The notes under the pieces: generated by a model | Database searches by the model: none | Seen by the model: only the letters and a program-made list of their open reading frames with translations | What the model was told of the DNA's origin: nothing | Program-made: the position numbers and the translations under genes | Part shown: positions 1 through 10,404 of the stretch, one piece after another | How the letters are laid out: each line of letters opens with the position of its first letter | How positions within the stretch are numbered: the first letter of the stretch is position 1 | Origin: Chloroflexota bacterium | GTDB lineage: Bacteria > Chloroflexota > Dehalococcoidia > Lucifugimonadales > Lucifugimonadaceae | Assembly (NCBI GenBank): GCA_018649665.1 | Contig: JABIHL010000151.1 | Span: 1-55,954, forward strand | Length of the DNA stretch: 55,954 bases | Reading direction: 5' to 3'

Positions 1-942
1 ACGAGTTTCTAGCGACTGCTTTGAAGCGTCGATGCTGGCCTGTTCTTCTTTGGTCAGCCAACCACGGTCGTATCCGATTCGCTCGGTCAGATCGATTCCG
101 GATTGGACAACGTGAAGCGTTGGGTTCACCCACGCCTTCGCCGCCGCCAACTGCTCGGCAAGCGGTTCATTGAACTCGTACATTCCGGTTTCATCTTCGA
201 ACACACAGTGAATGATCATGTCGACACCGGCGTCGAGTGCGTTCTTGATGCCCTGCATCGACGCACAGTGCGCTGCGGTTTGTTTTCCGAAGCGGTGAGC
301 CTCTTCGACTATTACTGCCATCTCTTCGACTGTGTAGGAGGCTTGGAGTGGATTTGACGACCATGTCGACCCGCCGGTAGCCATGATCTTGATGAAATCG
401 GCGCCTTCTTTAATTAGCTTACGAACTTCGGCTCGAACGCCCTCGACTCCGTCGGCTTCAGAGCCGCAATACCAGAAGTGACCGCCTGTGATCGTGATAG
501 GTCGACCTGACACGACCATTTCAGGTCCTTCGGACAGACCGCGCTGGATTCCTTCTTTGAGCGAAAAACCAACTTTGTTCTTGGCTCCGTTTTCTCGCGC
601 AGTTGTTACACCGGCGTGAAGAAACGTGCGGGCGTTTTGAAGTGCACGCATGAGTAGAACATCGTCTTGCTCATTTCCGGTGATATCGCCGTGCGTACCG
701 TCGCCGGGAGCCATCATGTGGGTGTGCCCATCGACGAGTCCAGGAAGAATCGTTGCGTCGCCGTAGTCTTTGATGGTGAGGTTTGCGCCATCTGGTGCCG
801 ATAGCTCACCAACAGCACCGATTGCCGTGATTCGACCATCGTTGAGAAGGATTGACTTGCCTGAAGCGGTTGGGGATCCGGTGCCGTCGAATATTCGTGC
901 GGCTTTGATCAGGGTGAAATCGTTAGATGGATTTGCTGCCAA
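1..942 (-). CDS. Amidohydrolase family protein (imidazolonepropionase/prolidase-like), truncated at window edge
   Basis: Manual minus-strand translation from a TTG start (LAANPSNDFTLIKAARIFDGTG...ILPGLVDGHTHMM...) preceded by GGAGAG; HxH amidohydrolase motif; ORF runs off position 1. Confidence 0.8.
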   Translation of the reverse strand, partial: MAANPSNDFTLIKAARIFDGTGSPTASGKSILLNDGRITAIGAVGELSAPDGANLTIKDYGDATILPGLVDGHTHMMAPGDGTHGDITGNEQDDVLLMRALQNARTFLHAGVTTARENGAKNKVGFSLKEGIQRGLSEGPEMVVSGRPITITGGHFWYCGSEADGVEGVRAEVRKLIKEGADFIKIMATGGSTWSSNPLQASYTVEEMAVIVEEAHRFGKQTAAHCASMQGIKNALDAGVDMIIHCVFEDETGMYEFNEPLAEQLAAAKAWVNPTLHVVQSGIDLTERIGYDRGWLTKEEQASIDASKQSLETR

Positions 943-1032
943 GTGCTCTCTCCGTCGGGCAATGCGTGTGTATTACGCAAAGTTGTCTCACATCGACACG
1001 TTTAGCGCAATCGGAGAGGGCCGGTCGAATCG

Positions 1033-1641
1033 TTAGATAACGCCTAGTTCGGCGAGGGCTTTCTCTAGAGCGATCTGTGAAGTGAACTGGTGACCAATCA
1101 TCCCGGAGTCCTGCGCCGCTTCAATGTTCACGGCGAGATCGTCGATGAAGAGTATTTCTTCTTTCGCGACGTATGATTGGGTTAGAAGCGAGTCGTAGAA
1201 CACTGGCTCTGGCTTCATCGATCGGACTTCGTAGGAAACGATAACGGGATCAAGATCGGAACTGAAAGGTAGAAATCGTTCGGCAGATTTCCAATGTGGT
1301 TCGCTGGTGTTGGACACGAGAGCGATTCGATGTTTTTCGGCTATTCGCGCAACAAGTGGAAACATGCTTTCGCTTGGGATTAGAACGCTGTCGTAGATTT
1401 GAGTAAATTCGTCGAGAGGCATATCGATACCGAGAGCCGCTATGGCTCGTACGGCGTGTTCGTCGAATGTGTGAGCGCCTCGTTCAAATTTTTGTTTTTC
1501 AGCCTGGCTAAAAACAGTCTCGTGAACGTCTTCCCATCGCTTATCGCTTAGCTGAGCGAGTTGTTTCGATGCAGTTACTTCGTCGACATTGCATAAGACA
1601 TTGCCGAGATCGAATGCGACTAGGGTTATCGTAGGTTTCAT
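1033..1641 (-). CDS. HAD family hydrolase (HAD-IA-like)
   Basis: N-terminal VAFDLGNVL, VSNTSE and FIDDLAVNIEAA motifs. Confidence 0.85.
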   Translation of the reverse strand: MKPTITLVAFDLGNVLCNVDEVTASKQLAQLSDKRWEDVHETVFSQAEKQKFERGAHTFDEHAVRAIAALGIDMPLDEFTQIYDSVLIPSESMFPLVARIAEKHRIALVSNTSEPHWKSAERFLPFSSDLDPVIVSYEVRSMKPEPVFYDSLLTQSYVAKEEILFIDDLAVNIEAAQDSGMIGHQFTSQIALEKALAELGVI

Positions 1642-1643
1642 TG

Positions 1644-2039
1644 TTATTTTGACGTTGTGTTCAGTTGATATGAAGTGTTGGCAAGCATGTCTTGAAGCTG
1701 TTTGGTGGTTGCGTCGGCGGGCGGGTTTGCGCCCATTTTTATTAGCACAGCGCGTAAATATTCAGGGTCATCAGAAGTTTTACCCGTGTTTTTAATCTGG
1801 CTCGCAGAATCGGGATTCAGTATTGCTTCGGCCTTCTCTGGGAAAATTTCAGCGAGCTCTTCATCAGGAAGGGCTTTGAGTACTTCGATGGGCAGATCTC
1901 GTTTGGGATCCGATTGCTCGTTGCTGGAATTAGCAGTCGACTTTTCATCGGCCGAATCGTCTTGATTCGAAGTGACTATCGCAGAGCCGATCCCGACCGT
2001 TAGGCCGATCACGACTGCGAGTGCAATGACGATCTTCAC
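1644..2039 (-). CDS. Hypothetical single-TM/secreted protein
   Basis: N-terminal hydrophobic segment then acidic/polar region; packed between HAD and ABC permease genes on the same strand. Confidence 0.6.
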   Translation of the reverse strand: MKIVIALAVVIGLTVGIGSAIVTSNQDDSADEKSTANSSNEQSDPKRDLPIEVLKALPDEELAEIFPEKAEAILNPDSASQIKNTGKTSDDPEYLRAVLIKMGANPPADATTKQLQDMLANTSYQLNTTSK

Positions 2040-2067
2040 AAGCTAATTTCCTCGGTCGGACTGCTGA

Positions 2068-3318
2068 TTATTCGTGTCTGAGTGCTTCGATTGGATTGAG
2101 AGAGGCGGCTCGAACTGCCGGATAGATTCCAAAGAACAATCCAACTGCGACCGATACTGCAAGCGCAATAAATGCGATGTGGGTTTCGATCACTGTTTCT
2201 ATGATGTCACCATCGACGGACGCCCCGTTGCCGAAGTAGGCGATTGTCCAGCCGACCAGTACGCCGAGTATTCCTCCTCCAAACGTCATCAGAACGGCTT
2301 CCGCTACAAACTGGAACAGGATGTCTCGACGTTTGGCTCCGACGGCTCGGCGGATGCCGATTTCACGGGTTCGTTCTGTCACAGACACCAGCATGATGTT
2401 CATGACTCCTATTCCGCCAACCAGAAGAGAAATTCCCGCGATCGATCCAAGAAGAATTACGAACGTCCCTTGTGTGCCTTCGAGAGTTTCTATCGTGTCT
2501 TGTTGGGTGGTGATAAGAAAATCGTCTTCATCATCAACGCCGAGTTCGTGTCGAAGTCGAAGCACGGTAGATATGTCGGTCCGGGCGTCATCGACAGTGC
2601 TTTCGGACGTTGCGAGGACGTTGATCGATGAAACAGAGATTGAATCGATCAGGCCTTTGCCATTGTTCATTCGATAGTGTGCCGTTGTGATTGGGATTAG
2701 AACCGAGCCATCAGGATTAAATATCGTGCCTTCCTGACTTTCCATCACGCCAACAACTGTGAACTCTCGTCCTGAGATTTTGATGGTGGCTCCAATGGGG
2801 TTTCTCTGGGCGAACAGCGATTCGCTGGTTTCGGAGCCAAGAACCACTACGTTCGAGGTGTTTTGAACGTCGGCATTCGAAATGTTTCGACCCATCGCAA
2901 TTGTGAGATTGCGAGCTTCCAGATATTCGGCGGTCACGCCTACACCGCTAACAAAGGTATTTTCTGAACCAAATATCGCTGCTCCTGAGAACGAGTTTTC
3001 TGGTGCTACTAACCGAACATCGGGTGCGAAAACTTCGTCTTTCAGAGCTAGAGCATCGGCAAGACTGAGGACATCAGAGTTCCCGCCGCCGCCAAAGAAG
3101 GCGAATCGAAGCGCCTGCGTTCCTGGACGGACCGTGATTAGATCGGTGCCAAGATCGGAAATACGAGATGTGACCGAAACTTGAGCACCTCGGCCGACTG
3201 CCATCATGGCGATCACAGATGAAACGCCGATCACGATGCCGAGCAGGGTTAATCCAGCTCTGAGTTTGTTGGCTCCAATAGAAGATAGAGCAGTTGATAG
3301 AAGAAGAGCGGCGTTCAT
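2068..3318 (-). CDS. MacB-like ABC transporter permease (FtsX/MacB_PCD type)
   Basis: N-terminal TM, long extracytoplasmic domain, RTREIGIRRAVGAKRRDIL motif, C-terminal TMs; ATGA overlap with upstream ATPase. Confidence 0.9.
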   Translation of the reverse strand: MNAALLLSTALSSIGANKLRAGLTLLGIVIGVSSVIAMMAVGRGAQVSVTSRISDLGTDLITVRPGTQALRFAFFGGGGNSDVLSLADALALKDEVFAPDVRLVAPENSFSGAAIFGSENTFVSGVGVTAEYLEARNLTIAMGRNISNADVQNTSNVVVLGSETSESLFAQRNPIGATIKISGREFTVVGVMESQEGTIFNPDGSVLIPITTAHYRMNNGKGLIDSISVSSINVLATSESTVDDARTDISTVLRLRHELGVDDEDDFLITTQQDTIETLEGTQGTFVILLGSIAGISLLVGGIGVMNIMLVSVTERTREIGIRRAVGAKRRDILFQFVAEAVLMTFGGGILGVLVGWTIAYFGNGASVDGDIIETVIETHIAFIALAVSVAVGLFFGIYPAVRAASLNPIEALRHE

Positions 3319-4091
3319 TCTGACGCCTCATCTGATGCGCTTGAATCAACATTGAGTTTGGTAATAGGAGATTCGCTATTTGTCATGAGCCGATCTTCGA
3401 CAATTCTTCCGTCGCGGAAAGCTATTACGCGCTTCATGGCTTCGGCTACTTCGGGATCATGAGTGACGACGACGATTGTTTTGCCATCGACTTCGTTGAG
3501 TGATCGAAGCATCTGGATCACTTCACCGCTAGATTTCGTGTCGAGGTTTCCCGTTGGTTCATCGGCAAGAATCAGTTCAGGATTTTTAACCAGCGCACGA
3601 GCTATGCCTACGCGCTGTTGTTCTCCGCCCGACATCTGCATTGGTCGGTGATCGTATCGTTCGGACAGACCTACTCGATCGAGGGCTTTTCGCGCAGCTG
3701 CTCGTCGATCTTTTCCGCTGTATCCACCTGAATATTTCAGGGGCAGTTCAACGTTGCTCAGCGCAGTTTCGCGTGGGAGTAAGTTGTAGCTCTGGAATAC
3801 GAATCCAAGCTGATGAGAACGGGTTTCGGCAAGTTGATTGTCGGAGAGTCTTGAAACATCTTGTCCATTGAGTACAAACGATCCTGAAGATGGTTGATCG
3901 AGACAGCCGAGGGTGTTCATCAACGTCGATTTTCCGGATCCGGATGGTCCGATGATCGCGACCATTTCTCCTTGCTCGATAGTCATATTGATGCCATCGA
4001 GGGCTCTTACTACATGAGTTCCAATTTGGAATTCACGCGTGACTTCGGTTAACTCGATGACTGGAACTGAATTGAGGGAGTTCGTGGTCAT
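3315..4091 (-). CDS. MacB/LolD-like ABC transporter ATP-binding protein
   Basis: Walker [10 protein letters not shown], signature [15 protein letters not shown], Walker [13 protein letters not shown]. Confidence 0.95.
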   Translation of the reverse strand: MTTNSLNSVPVIELTEVTREFQIGTHVVRALDGINMTIEQGEMVAIIGPSGSGKSTLMNTLGCLDQPSSGSFVLNGQDVSRLSDNQLAETRSHQLGFVFQSYNLLPRETALSNVELPLKYSGGYSGKDRRAAARKALDRVGLSERYDHRPMQMSGGEQQRVGIARALVKNPELILADEPTGNLDTKSSGEVIQMLRSLNEVDGKTIVVVTHDPEVAEAMKRVIAFRDGRIVEDRLMTNSESPITKLNVDSSASDEASE

Positions 4092-6067
4092 CGTCCGGCC
4101 CCACCTCGTTGTCCAGTGAATCCGCCACCAGCGGCCCCACCCGGAATACGAATAGCACCGCCGCCGCCGCCAAACAATTGCTGGAGTGGGTCGACAGATT
4201 CGGCGATTGTCATAAGGACTTCTTGGCCTTCAGTAAGACCCGACTCAATAACTACCCAGAAATCGTCACTTGCTCCGAGTGTGACCTCAGTTGTGATGAA
4301 ACCGCTTTCGGTGGCAACATCTACGGTTGGTTGCGTGAAGCTGCCGCCGATCGCTTGGAGCGGCACGATTAGTGCGTTATCGATCTGATTGAGCACGATT
4401 GTTGCGGTCGCACTGAGCCCTTCAATGAGTTCGACACTTTCGGGTGGTGTCAGAGCGATCGTAAGTGGGAACTCAACGATGCCTTGCTGGTTTACTCCGT
4501 CACCAATCACATCGATCACCCCTGCTAGAACTTGATCGGGCAAAGCATCCAACGTCACGGCTACTTGATCGCCTAACCGAAGTGATAAGACGTCGATTTC
4601 ATCGACCGTCCCGTCGACTGTTATGACGGAAGGATCGAGTATGTCGATGGTCGGAGTAGATCTGCTGACTTGGTCACCCGGATCCACAGATATCGAGGAG
4701 ATGATTCCGGCAAATGGAGCCGTTAGATTCGCTGCCGCCAGTTCGCTACGGGTGTTGTCGAGATTGGCACTCGCTTGATTTACTGCTGCAGTAGCCAGTT
4801 TGATCTGGAGGACATTAAGAGCACCAAGCTCAGCCAAAGTTGTCTCAGCGTCTTTTTCTAGTTCAATCTTTTCAGCTAGTGTCGCTGCGAGAGCATTGAT
4901 TTCGATGTCGTTCACCGTGTCGACTACTATTTCCGCTGCGGTTTCGACGGCCTCCTGCGCCGTATCGACGAGAATTTGCTGTGATTTCGCTGCGGCGAAT
5001 GCATCGTCAACCGCTTCAGCAAGTGCTTCTTCAGCGGCGACTTTTACATCCCATGCATCGTCGATTTCCGCGCTTGGGCATCGGGCTGTGTAGGACGTGA
5101 ACTCGCAGTTGGTTAGGATCGGGTAGGGCGTCAGGTGAGTCCACACCCACAGAACAGATTCGTTCCAAGGTGTTTCCAGATCGTCTGGCGGACTGTCGAC
5201 CGTTGCCGTAGATTCGCTCAATATTTCGTCGACGGTGGTGCCCCAATTTTCGAAGAGGACAGCCGGTTCTAGAGATCGGTCGAATTCGGTGGTTACGCTG
5301 CCGAACCAACCTGAAATCTGTGAAGAATAATCTCCCGCTGCTTCATCCAATACTTCTTGAGCAGCAGCGACTAGTTCATCTTGTGCTTCGGCATTGTCAT
5401 CAGCGGTTAGTACAGCGTCGGCAAGCACTTCATTGGCGTCGCCTAGTTCGTTTTTGGCGGCGGTCGTAGCAGGGCTGTCGGTTCCGCTGTCCGATGTGTA
5501 CTCAGCAAGCGCCGAAGCGGCGTTCATAGAGGCAACTCTGGCATCTGCCAGATTCGATTCTGCAACGGCTCTTTCGAGAGAAGATGCCCCGCTTAGTAGA
5601 TCGGCGAGGTCTTCACCGGCGTCTTGTAGTGCTAGTTCGGCATTGGCGACGGCAGATTCGAGTGCGGCGATGGTCACGTCGTCGAGAAGTATTAGCGGCT
5701 GACCTTCAACGACAGACTCACCCTCTTCGACGAGTAATTCCGCAACAGTTCCTGAGATATCAAACCGCAAACTTTCAAGTTCAGGGAACGAGACTGAACC
5801 AGATGCGGTGACATCGTCGAGTAGTGTGCCGCGTTCTACCGCGACGGGACGACGATTGTCATCGACGGCGTCATCATCGAGTAAAAACGCCTGCGCACCG
5901 AAATACGCTCCGATTGCGATAACGGTTGCCAGAGTGATGAAAACACCGAGCTTCACAGCGGGAGTTCCAACGAATCCCTGTTGGGAGCGGAAATCTATGT
6001 TTGTTCTTGGCATCACTTGTCGTTCAGATGGAGAAAGTTCCACCGGTTTCTCCTTAGGAGTTGTCAT
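4088..6067 (-). CDS. MacA/HlyD-family efflux adaptor (membrane fusion protein) with enlarged hairpin region
   Basis: N-terminal TM, biotinyl-lipoyl-like halves (GTVAELLVEEGESVVEGQPLILLDD ... LTAPFAGIISSISVDPGDQV); next to MacB-like genes. Confidence 0.85.
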   Translation of the reverse strand: MTTPKEKPVELSPSERQVMPRTNIDFRSQQGFVGTPAVKLGVFITLATVIAIGAYFGAQAFLLDDDAVDDNRRPVAVERGTLLDDVTASGSVSFPELESLRFDISGTVAELLVEEGESVVEGQPLILLDDVTIAALESAVANAELALQDAGEDLADLLSGASSLERAVAESNLADARVASMNAASALAEYTSDSGTDSPATTAAKNELGDANEVLADAVLTADDNAEAQDELVAAAQEVLDEAAGDYSSQISGWFGSVTTEFDRSLEPAVLFENWGTTVDEILSESTATVDSPPDDLETPWNESVLWVWTHLTPYPILTNCEFTSYTARCPSAEIDDAWDVKVAAEEALAEAVDDAFAAAKSQQILVDTAQEAVETAAEIVVDTVNDIEINALAATLAEKIELEKDAETTLAELGALNVLQIKLATAAVNQASANLDNTRSELAAANLTAPFAGIISSISVDPGDQVSRSTPTIDILDPSVITVDGTVDEIDVLSLRLGDQVAVTLDALPDQVLAGVIDVIGDGVNQQGIVEFPLTIALTPPESVELIEGLSATATIVLNQIDNALIVPLQAIGGSFTQPTVDVATESGFITTEVTLGASDDFWVVIESGLTEGQEVLMTIAESVDPLQQLFGGGGGAIRIPGGAAGGGFTGQRGGAGR

Positions 6068-6109
6068 TGGAATTACGTTTTATCGATTAGTAGGTAAAAA
6101 GAGCTGAGA

Positions 6110-7645
6110 TTAGGTTCGACTTGCCGGGAGTACGACACGGAATGTTGTTCCCGAATCGGCGTTACTTGTTACAGAAATATCTCCGCCGTGAGCTTCAACA
6201 AGTCGCTTGACGATTGTCAGACCCAAGCCAGCCCCACCCGTTGCACGGTTTCTACTTTGATCTGCTCGGTAAAACTGGTCGAATATCCGCGGAAGATCAG
6301 CTTCGGCAATACCTATTCCGGAGTCGGTGACAAGTATTTTAATATCATCGTGATCGCCAAATATATCGACGCTAACAGACCCCTCATTTGGCGTGTGGGT
6401 TAGCGCATTTTCAACGAGGTTGGATATGATTTGACGTATTCGAGTTTCGTCGAAATCTACGACAGTGTCAGCACCAGTCGCTGAGGTGTTGAGAACGATT
6501 TTCCGTTCTCGAGCTCGTTGGCTGAAGTGTGCGACCGAGTCTTGAATCACCGGCACTGGTGAGCCATGTGATTTGTTAAGAGCGAGAGCACCTGCATCAG
6601 CGATTGCAAGAATACGAAGATCCTCGATCAGGTTCGAGAGATGGATCGTTTGACTGTGGAGGGTGTCGATAGTTTCTTCGTCGGCTTCGACCACTCCGTC
6701 TTTGATCGCTTCGAGATAGCCCTGGATGTTCGTTAGAGGAGTGCGAAGTTCGTGCGCTACATCGGCGGTCAATTGGCGGCGTTGGTCGACTGCGAGTTGG
6801 AGATCACCCGCCATAGTGTTAAACGTGTTGGCGAGTTTGCCGATTTCATCAGTTCCACTTTCTGCCACTCGCTGACTAAGATCTCCAGCTCCCAATCTGC
6901 TTGCCGCCGCCGTTAGATTTCGAACAGGAGCTAGCGCTTGGCGGGTGAGAAGCATGACGATCAGCAATCCGGCGAATCCGGCTGCAATTCCTGCGATGAG
7001 AAGTGATCGTTGGAACGATGCCTGCAGATTGCTCAATGGTGGATCGACAAATTCGAGTACTTCGGCAACAAGGTCACCAGTTGCCTGAGAAGGTACTTGG
7101 GTAGGTGGGGGTGCTTGTCGAGGTGCTTGTTCGTTAAGAAGGCGAGAAAGAGGAGATGTATAGAACTCCTGCATCGAAAGAGGCCGTTCTTTTCGGCCCG
7201 GTTGCTCATCGACCAACATGTAGCCAATCAACTCGCCATTCACGATCACCGGGCGCTTGGTGAAGCGGGCAGGTCTCGCAAAACGCTGAGTAACCGTTTC
7301 CAATAGGCCTTGAGCGTTCCGTACGAGTTCATGAGAGTCAGCAACGATTAATCCTGAGTCAGATTCGAAAGCAACTCGCCAGCCGAACAAGTTGCCTACC
7401 TGCTGAACTGCATATTGGACTTCGTCCCAATCTTGGTTTGCTTCGAACGTGTCTTTCACCAACTGTTCGGCGCGTTCCGTACGAGCGAGTTCGATCTCCG
7501 CGGCGAAACGGTCAGTTTCGACCTGGGTTGCGTAAGCCGAGTAGGCACTGACCGCCGTGATCGACAGTGCGAGCACGAGTGCGAAGCCTAGCGTGAGTCT
7601 TCCTTGAAGACCGAATATCCAACTAAACATCGAACCTGTACCCAA
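6110..7645 (-). CDS. HAMP-domain sensor histidine kinase
   Basis: Two TMs, HAMP, H-box DVAHELRTPLTNI, N-box NLVENALTHT, G-box GIGIAEADLPRIFDQFYRAD. Confidence 0.93.
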   Translation of the reverse strand: MGTGSMFSWIFGLQGRLTLGFALVLALSITAVSAYSAYATQVETDRFAAEIELARTERAEQLVKDTFEANQDWDEVQYAVQQVGNLFGWRVAFESDSGLIVADSHELVRNAQGLLETVTQRFARPARFTKRPVIVNGELIGYMLVDEQPGRKERPLSMQEFYTSPLSRLLNEQAPRQAPPPTQVPSQATGDLVAEVLEFVDPPLSNLQASFQRSLLIAGIAAGFAGLLIVMLLTRQALAPVRNLTAAASRLGAGDLSQRVAESGTDEIGKLANTFNTMAGDLQLAVDQRRQLTADVAHELRTPLTNIQGYLEAIKDGVVEADEETIDTLHSQTIHLSNLIEDLRILAIADAGALALNKSHGSPVPVIQDSVAHFSQRARERKIVLNTSATGADTVVDFDETRIRQIISNLVENALTHTPNEGSVSVDIFGDHDDIKILVTDSGIGIAEADLPRIFDQFYRADQSRNRATGGAGLGLTIVKRLVEAHGGDISVTSNADSGTTFRVVLPASRT

Positions 7646-8345
7646 CTCCGTACATCGTTTTCAGATGCTGTTTGTTCGGATTGGCCGTTTCGAGTTTCTT
7701 TCTGAGATTGGAAACATGTGTATCTACAGTTCGATCGTAGCCAGAAAAATCGTAACCGAAGACTTGCTCGATTATTTGGTCGCGAGAGACCGTTCGACCA
7801 CGACCTTCGATGAAGTATGCCAACAGTCGGAATTCGGTTGGAGTGAGTTCGATCTCATCGCCAAGCACAGTCGCAGATCGACGGTCGAGATCAATAGTTA
7901 CATCTCCGGCAGTTACTGAACTACCGGTCTCTTGCCGCTTTACAGTCGCCTTAGACGCACGTCTCAACACCGCATTTACGCGTGCGACCAGTTCTCGTGG
8001 GCTAAAGGGCTTTGAAACGTAATCATCAGCCCCGAGGTCGAGCCCGGAAAGCCGATCATCTTCTTCGACTCTCGCAGTCACCATGATGATAGGGACTTCA
8101 GACTCTTTCCGAACATTTTTACAAACCTCAATGCCGTCCATACCTGGCAGATTGAGATCGAGAAGCACGATGTCGGGTGCTTCTTCGAGAGCCATCTGGA
8201 GACCTGACAGACCATCTTCAGCCGCTAGCACTCTGTACCCTGCTTGCGCTAGATACAGCCTGATGAGCTGAGAGACGGACTTATCATCTTCAACGACGAG
8301 TGCTGTTAGTTCGGTTTGTTGTTCAGTGGTGACCATGAGGGACAA
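7623..8345 (-). CDS. OmpR/PhoB-family response regulator
   Basis: Receiver VVEDD...DIVLLDLNLPGMDG...GADDYVSKPF and C-terminal winged helix; overlaps the histidine kinase start. Confidence 0.95.
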   Translation of the reverse strand: MSLMVTTEQQTELTALVVEDDKSVSQLIRLYLAQAGYRVLAAEDGLSGLQMALEEAPDIVLLDLNLPGMDGIEVCKNVRKESEVPIIMVTARVEEDDRLSGLDLGADDYVSKPFSPRELVARVNAVLRRASKATVKRQETGSSVTAGDVTIDLDRRSATVLGDEIELTPTEFRLLAYFIEGRGRTVSRDQIIEQVFGYDFSGYDRTVDTHVSNLRKKLETANPNKQHLKTMYGVGYRFDV

Positions 8346-8375
8346 TGATATTCGCTAAGGGCAATTGCCCAGTGG

Positions 8376-9380
8376 CTAGGCTGAAGTTGTTGAGGTATCG
8401 GGTTCGATAGTCGGGGGGAGAAACTCTTCGAAGGGCGTGTTGAAGAACTCATGTCCTTCAAATCGTTCGAACAAACCTTCTAGCTCGTCGAACCCTTCGA
8501 TTCCTTCCAGGCCTTCGAACATTTCAAAATCGAATGTTTCGAGTAGTTCATCCAGATCTTCGGGGGCGAAGGGGAAATCGTGTTCACCTGGACCGAATTG
8601 GAAGTGACCTTCGGGCCCTTTGAACTCGAATCTGAATTCCCCGTCACCGTCGCCGAAATGTTCACGCCCGAACGGCAAACGCTCGAAGAGACCACGTCCG
8701 TGCTGCTCTCCAGAGAATTGTTCAATAGCTGGGAATAGTCGGGAAGAAATGTCGAGGTCGATAAGCCACTGCGGCATGGCATCTACCCAATCCCCGAGTT
8801 CTGCAGCCTGGTCGGCAGTGATCGTCTCGTCGGCAAGCATGGCATCGATCAGAGCGTGGATTTTCGCAAGGCGATCGAGTTCGTCGATCTGATCTTCGCC
8901 AGCGTTGAGAGCATCGGTCAATTCAGCGGAATCTAATCCTAGAATTTCGGCAATTCGGTCGGTGAGGCGACTGTCACTACCGAGGTCGTGCCTGCGTAGT
9001 TCAAAATTTTGCGTTAGGTGTCTTGAGCCGGAAGACGAGATGATCGATGACGTGAGCTGTGAAAATATCTCTTCATTTGCAACACTGGGGCACTGGGTCA
9101 TCCACTGAGTGAAGCTGTCTGCTTCTAATTGATCGATAACTTCGGCTTCTACGAGACGCTCTACAGCGTCTGCGAGGCGTTCATCCTGCGCTTCCCGTTT
9201 GGCTTGATCATGTGCATCTTGTAGATCTGAGGCTTCGATTCCCAGAATCGTTGCTGCACGGTCAAATATGTCCGCCCTGCGCGAATCGTTTGCGCCTCCG
9301 ACGGCGAGCACGGCCCCACCGGCGATTGCCAGCACCATTGCGACAGCGATAAAACTTGCGGGTACCCAGCGTTTGAGCAT
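8376..9380 (-). CDS. Hypothetical exported protein with two LGI/LxxxxLxDA repeats and an acidic/Phe-rich C-terminus
   Basis: N-terminal signal/TM; repeats ILGIEASDLQDAH and ILGLDSAELTDAL; C-terminal region rich in E/F/G/D. Confidence 0.75.
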   Translation of the reverse strand: MLKRWVPASFIAVAMVLAIAGGAVLAVGGANDSRRADIFDRAATILGIEASDLQDAHDQAKREAQDERLADAVERLVEAEVIDQLEADSFTQWMTQCPSVANEEIFSQLTSSIISSSGSRHLTQNFELRRHDLGSDSRLTDRIAEILGLDSAELTDALNAGEDQIDELDRLAKIHALIDAMLADETITADQAAELGDWVDAMPQWLIDLDISSRLFPAIEQFSGEQHGRGLFERLPFGREHFGDGDGEFRFEFKGPEGHFQFGPGEHDFPFAPEDLDELLETFDFEMFEGLEGIEGFDELEGLFERFEGHEFFNTPFEEFLPPTIEPDTSTTSA

Positions 9381-9666
9381 CAGTAATTTTCCTTGTGAGC
9401 CTTGCAGGTCAGATTGATTTACGAGGAATATAAATTTCCGTATCTAAGTTGTACTTCAGAGATGTCAAGACTTTGTGAAGAAGTGTGAAAAGTAGCCAAA
9501 TGGACCAAAAGGTTTGTTTTCGGTGGGTAATCGCTGCCATAGCGGTTGAGGAAATCCCGTATCAACGATTGCGGGATCACGTGTTGTGGGTGTGATGCAG
9601 GTTGGGTTAGCTTGGAGCTATAGCAGTTATTAGAAGTTAGTCAGTGTTCGGAAGGACAGTGTCGGT

Positions 9667-10383
9667 ATGGCCGGTGAAAGAATCCTTGTTGTAGACGACG
9701 CCCCAGATATTTTGGAGGCGCTAATTACGACTCTCGACGATTCTGGTTTCCAGACTTCCGCTGCGTCAGACGGGCGAACAGCCCTCAGGGCTTTCTACGA
9801 ATTCCAACCACAATTAGTTGTTTTGGATCTCGTAATGCCGATGATGAGCGGTGTTGAAGTTTGTCGCCAAATACGTTCTATGTCGGACGTTCCAATCGTA
9901 TTTCTAAGCGGCGTTGAAGACATCGATCAGAAAGTAGAAGCTTTGCGAGCTGGCGGGGACGATTTCGTCGTGAAGGGCGGAAGCCTTACCGAATTGCTGG
10001 CGAGAATAGAGTCGAACTTGCGACGTGCAACGACGGCTGTACCCACTCCTATCAACGATCGATTCCAGGATGGATTCTTCGATGTCAATTTCGTGACTAG
10101 CGAAGTGATGGTCAACGGAGTTCATGTCGATCTCACTCCGATCGAATACCGATTAGTCTCTGAACTTGTGAACCACGCGGGTTCGCCTGTGCCTCCCCAT
10201 GATTTGTTAGAACGTGTTTGGGGCCCTGATTACCAGACAGAAAACCTTGTGAAGTGGCATATGTCACGTCTTCGAAAGAAGATCGGTGATACTGATCCCA
10301 AGAACAAGTTGATTACGACCCGTCGCGGATTCGGATACGTCTACAACAGCCCGGCTGCCGATGTGGAGCTTAACGCTGCGTAA
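9667..10383 (+). CDS. OmpR-family response regulator (orphan)
   Basis: DDAPD, VVLDLVMPMMSG phosphoacceptor motif, C-terminal winged helix (VKWHMSRLRKKIGD); no adjacent kinase on this strand. Confidence 0.92.
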   Translation: MAGERILVVDDAPDILEALITTLDDSGFQTSAASDGRTALRAFYEFQPQLVVLDLVMPMMSGVEVCRQIRSMSDVPIVFLSGVEDIDQKVEALRAGGDDFVVKGGSLTELLARIESNLRRATTAVPTPINDRFQDGFFDVNFVTSEVMVNGVHVDLTPIEYRLVSELVNHAGSPVPPHDLLERVWGPDYQTENLVKWHMSRLRKKIGDTDPKNKLITTRRGFGYVYNSPAADVELNAA

Positions 10384-10404
10384 TCGCAGTTCTGAGAAAG
10401 TTAC

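Noticed and set aside
2074-2631. 185-aa plus-strand ORF (and 2321..2677) inside the MacB-like permease
   Set aside because: Antisense to a clear CDS with strong motifs; no RBS or family features; a by-product of codon usage.
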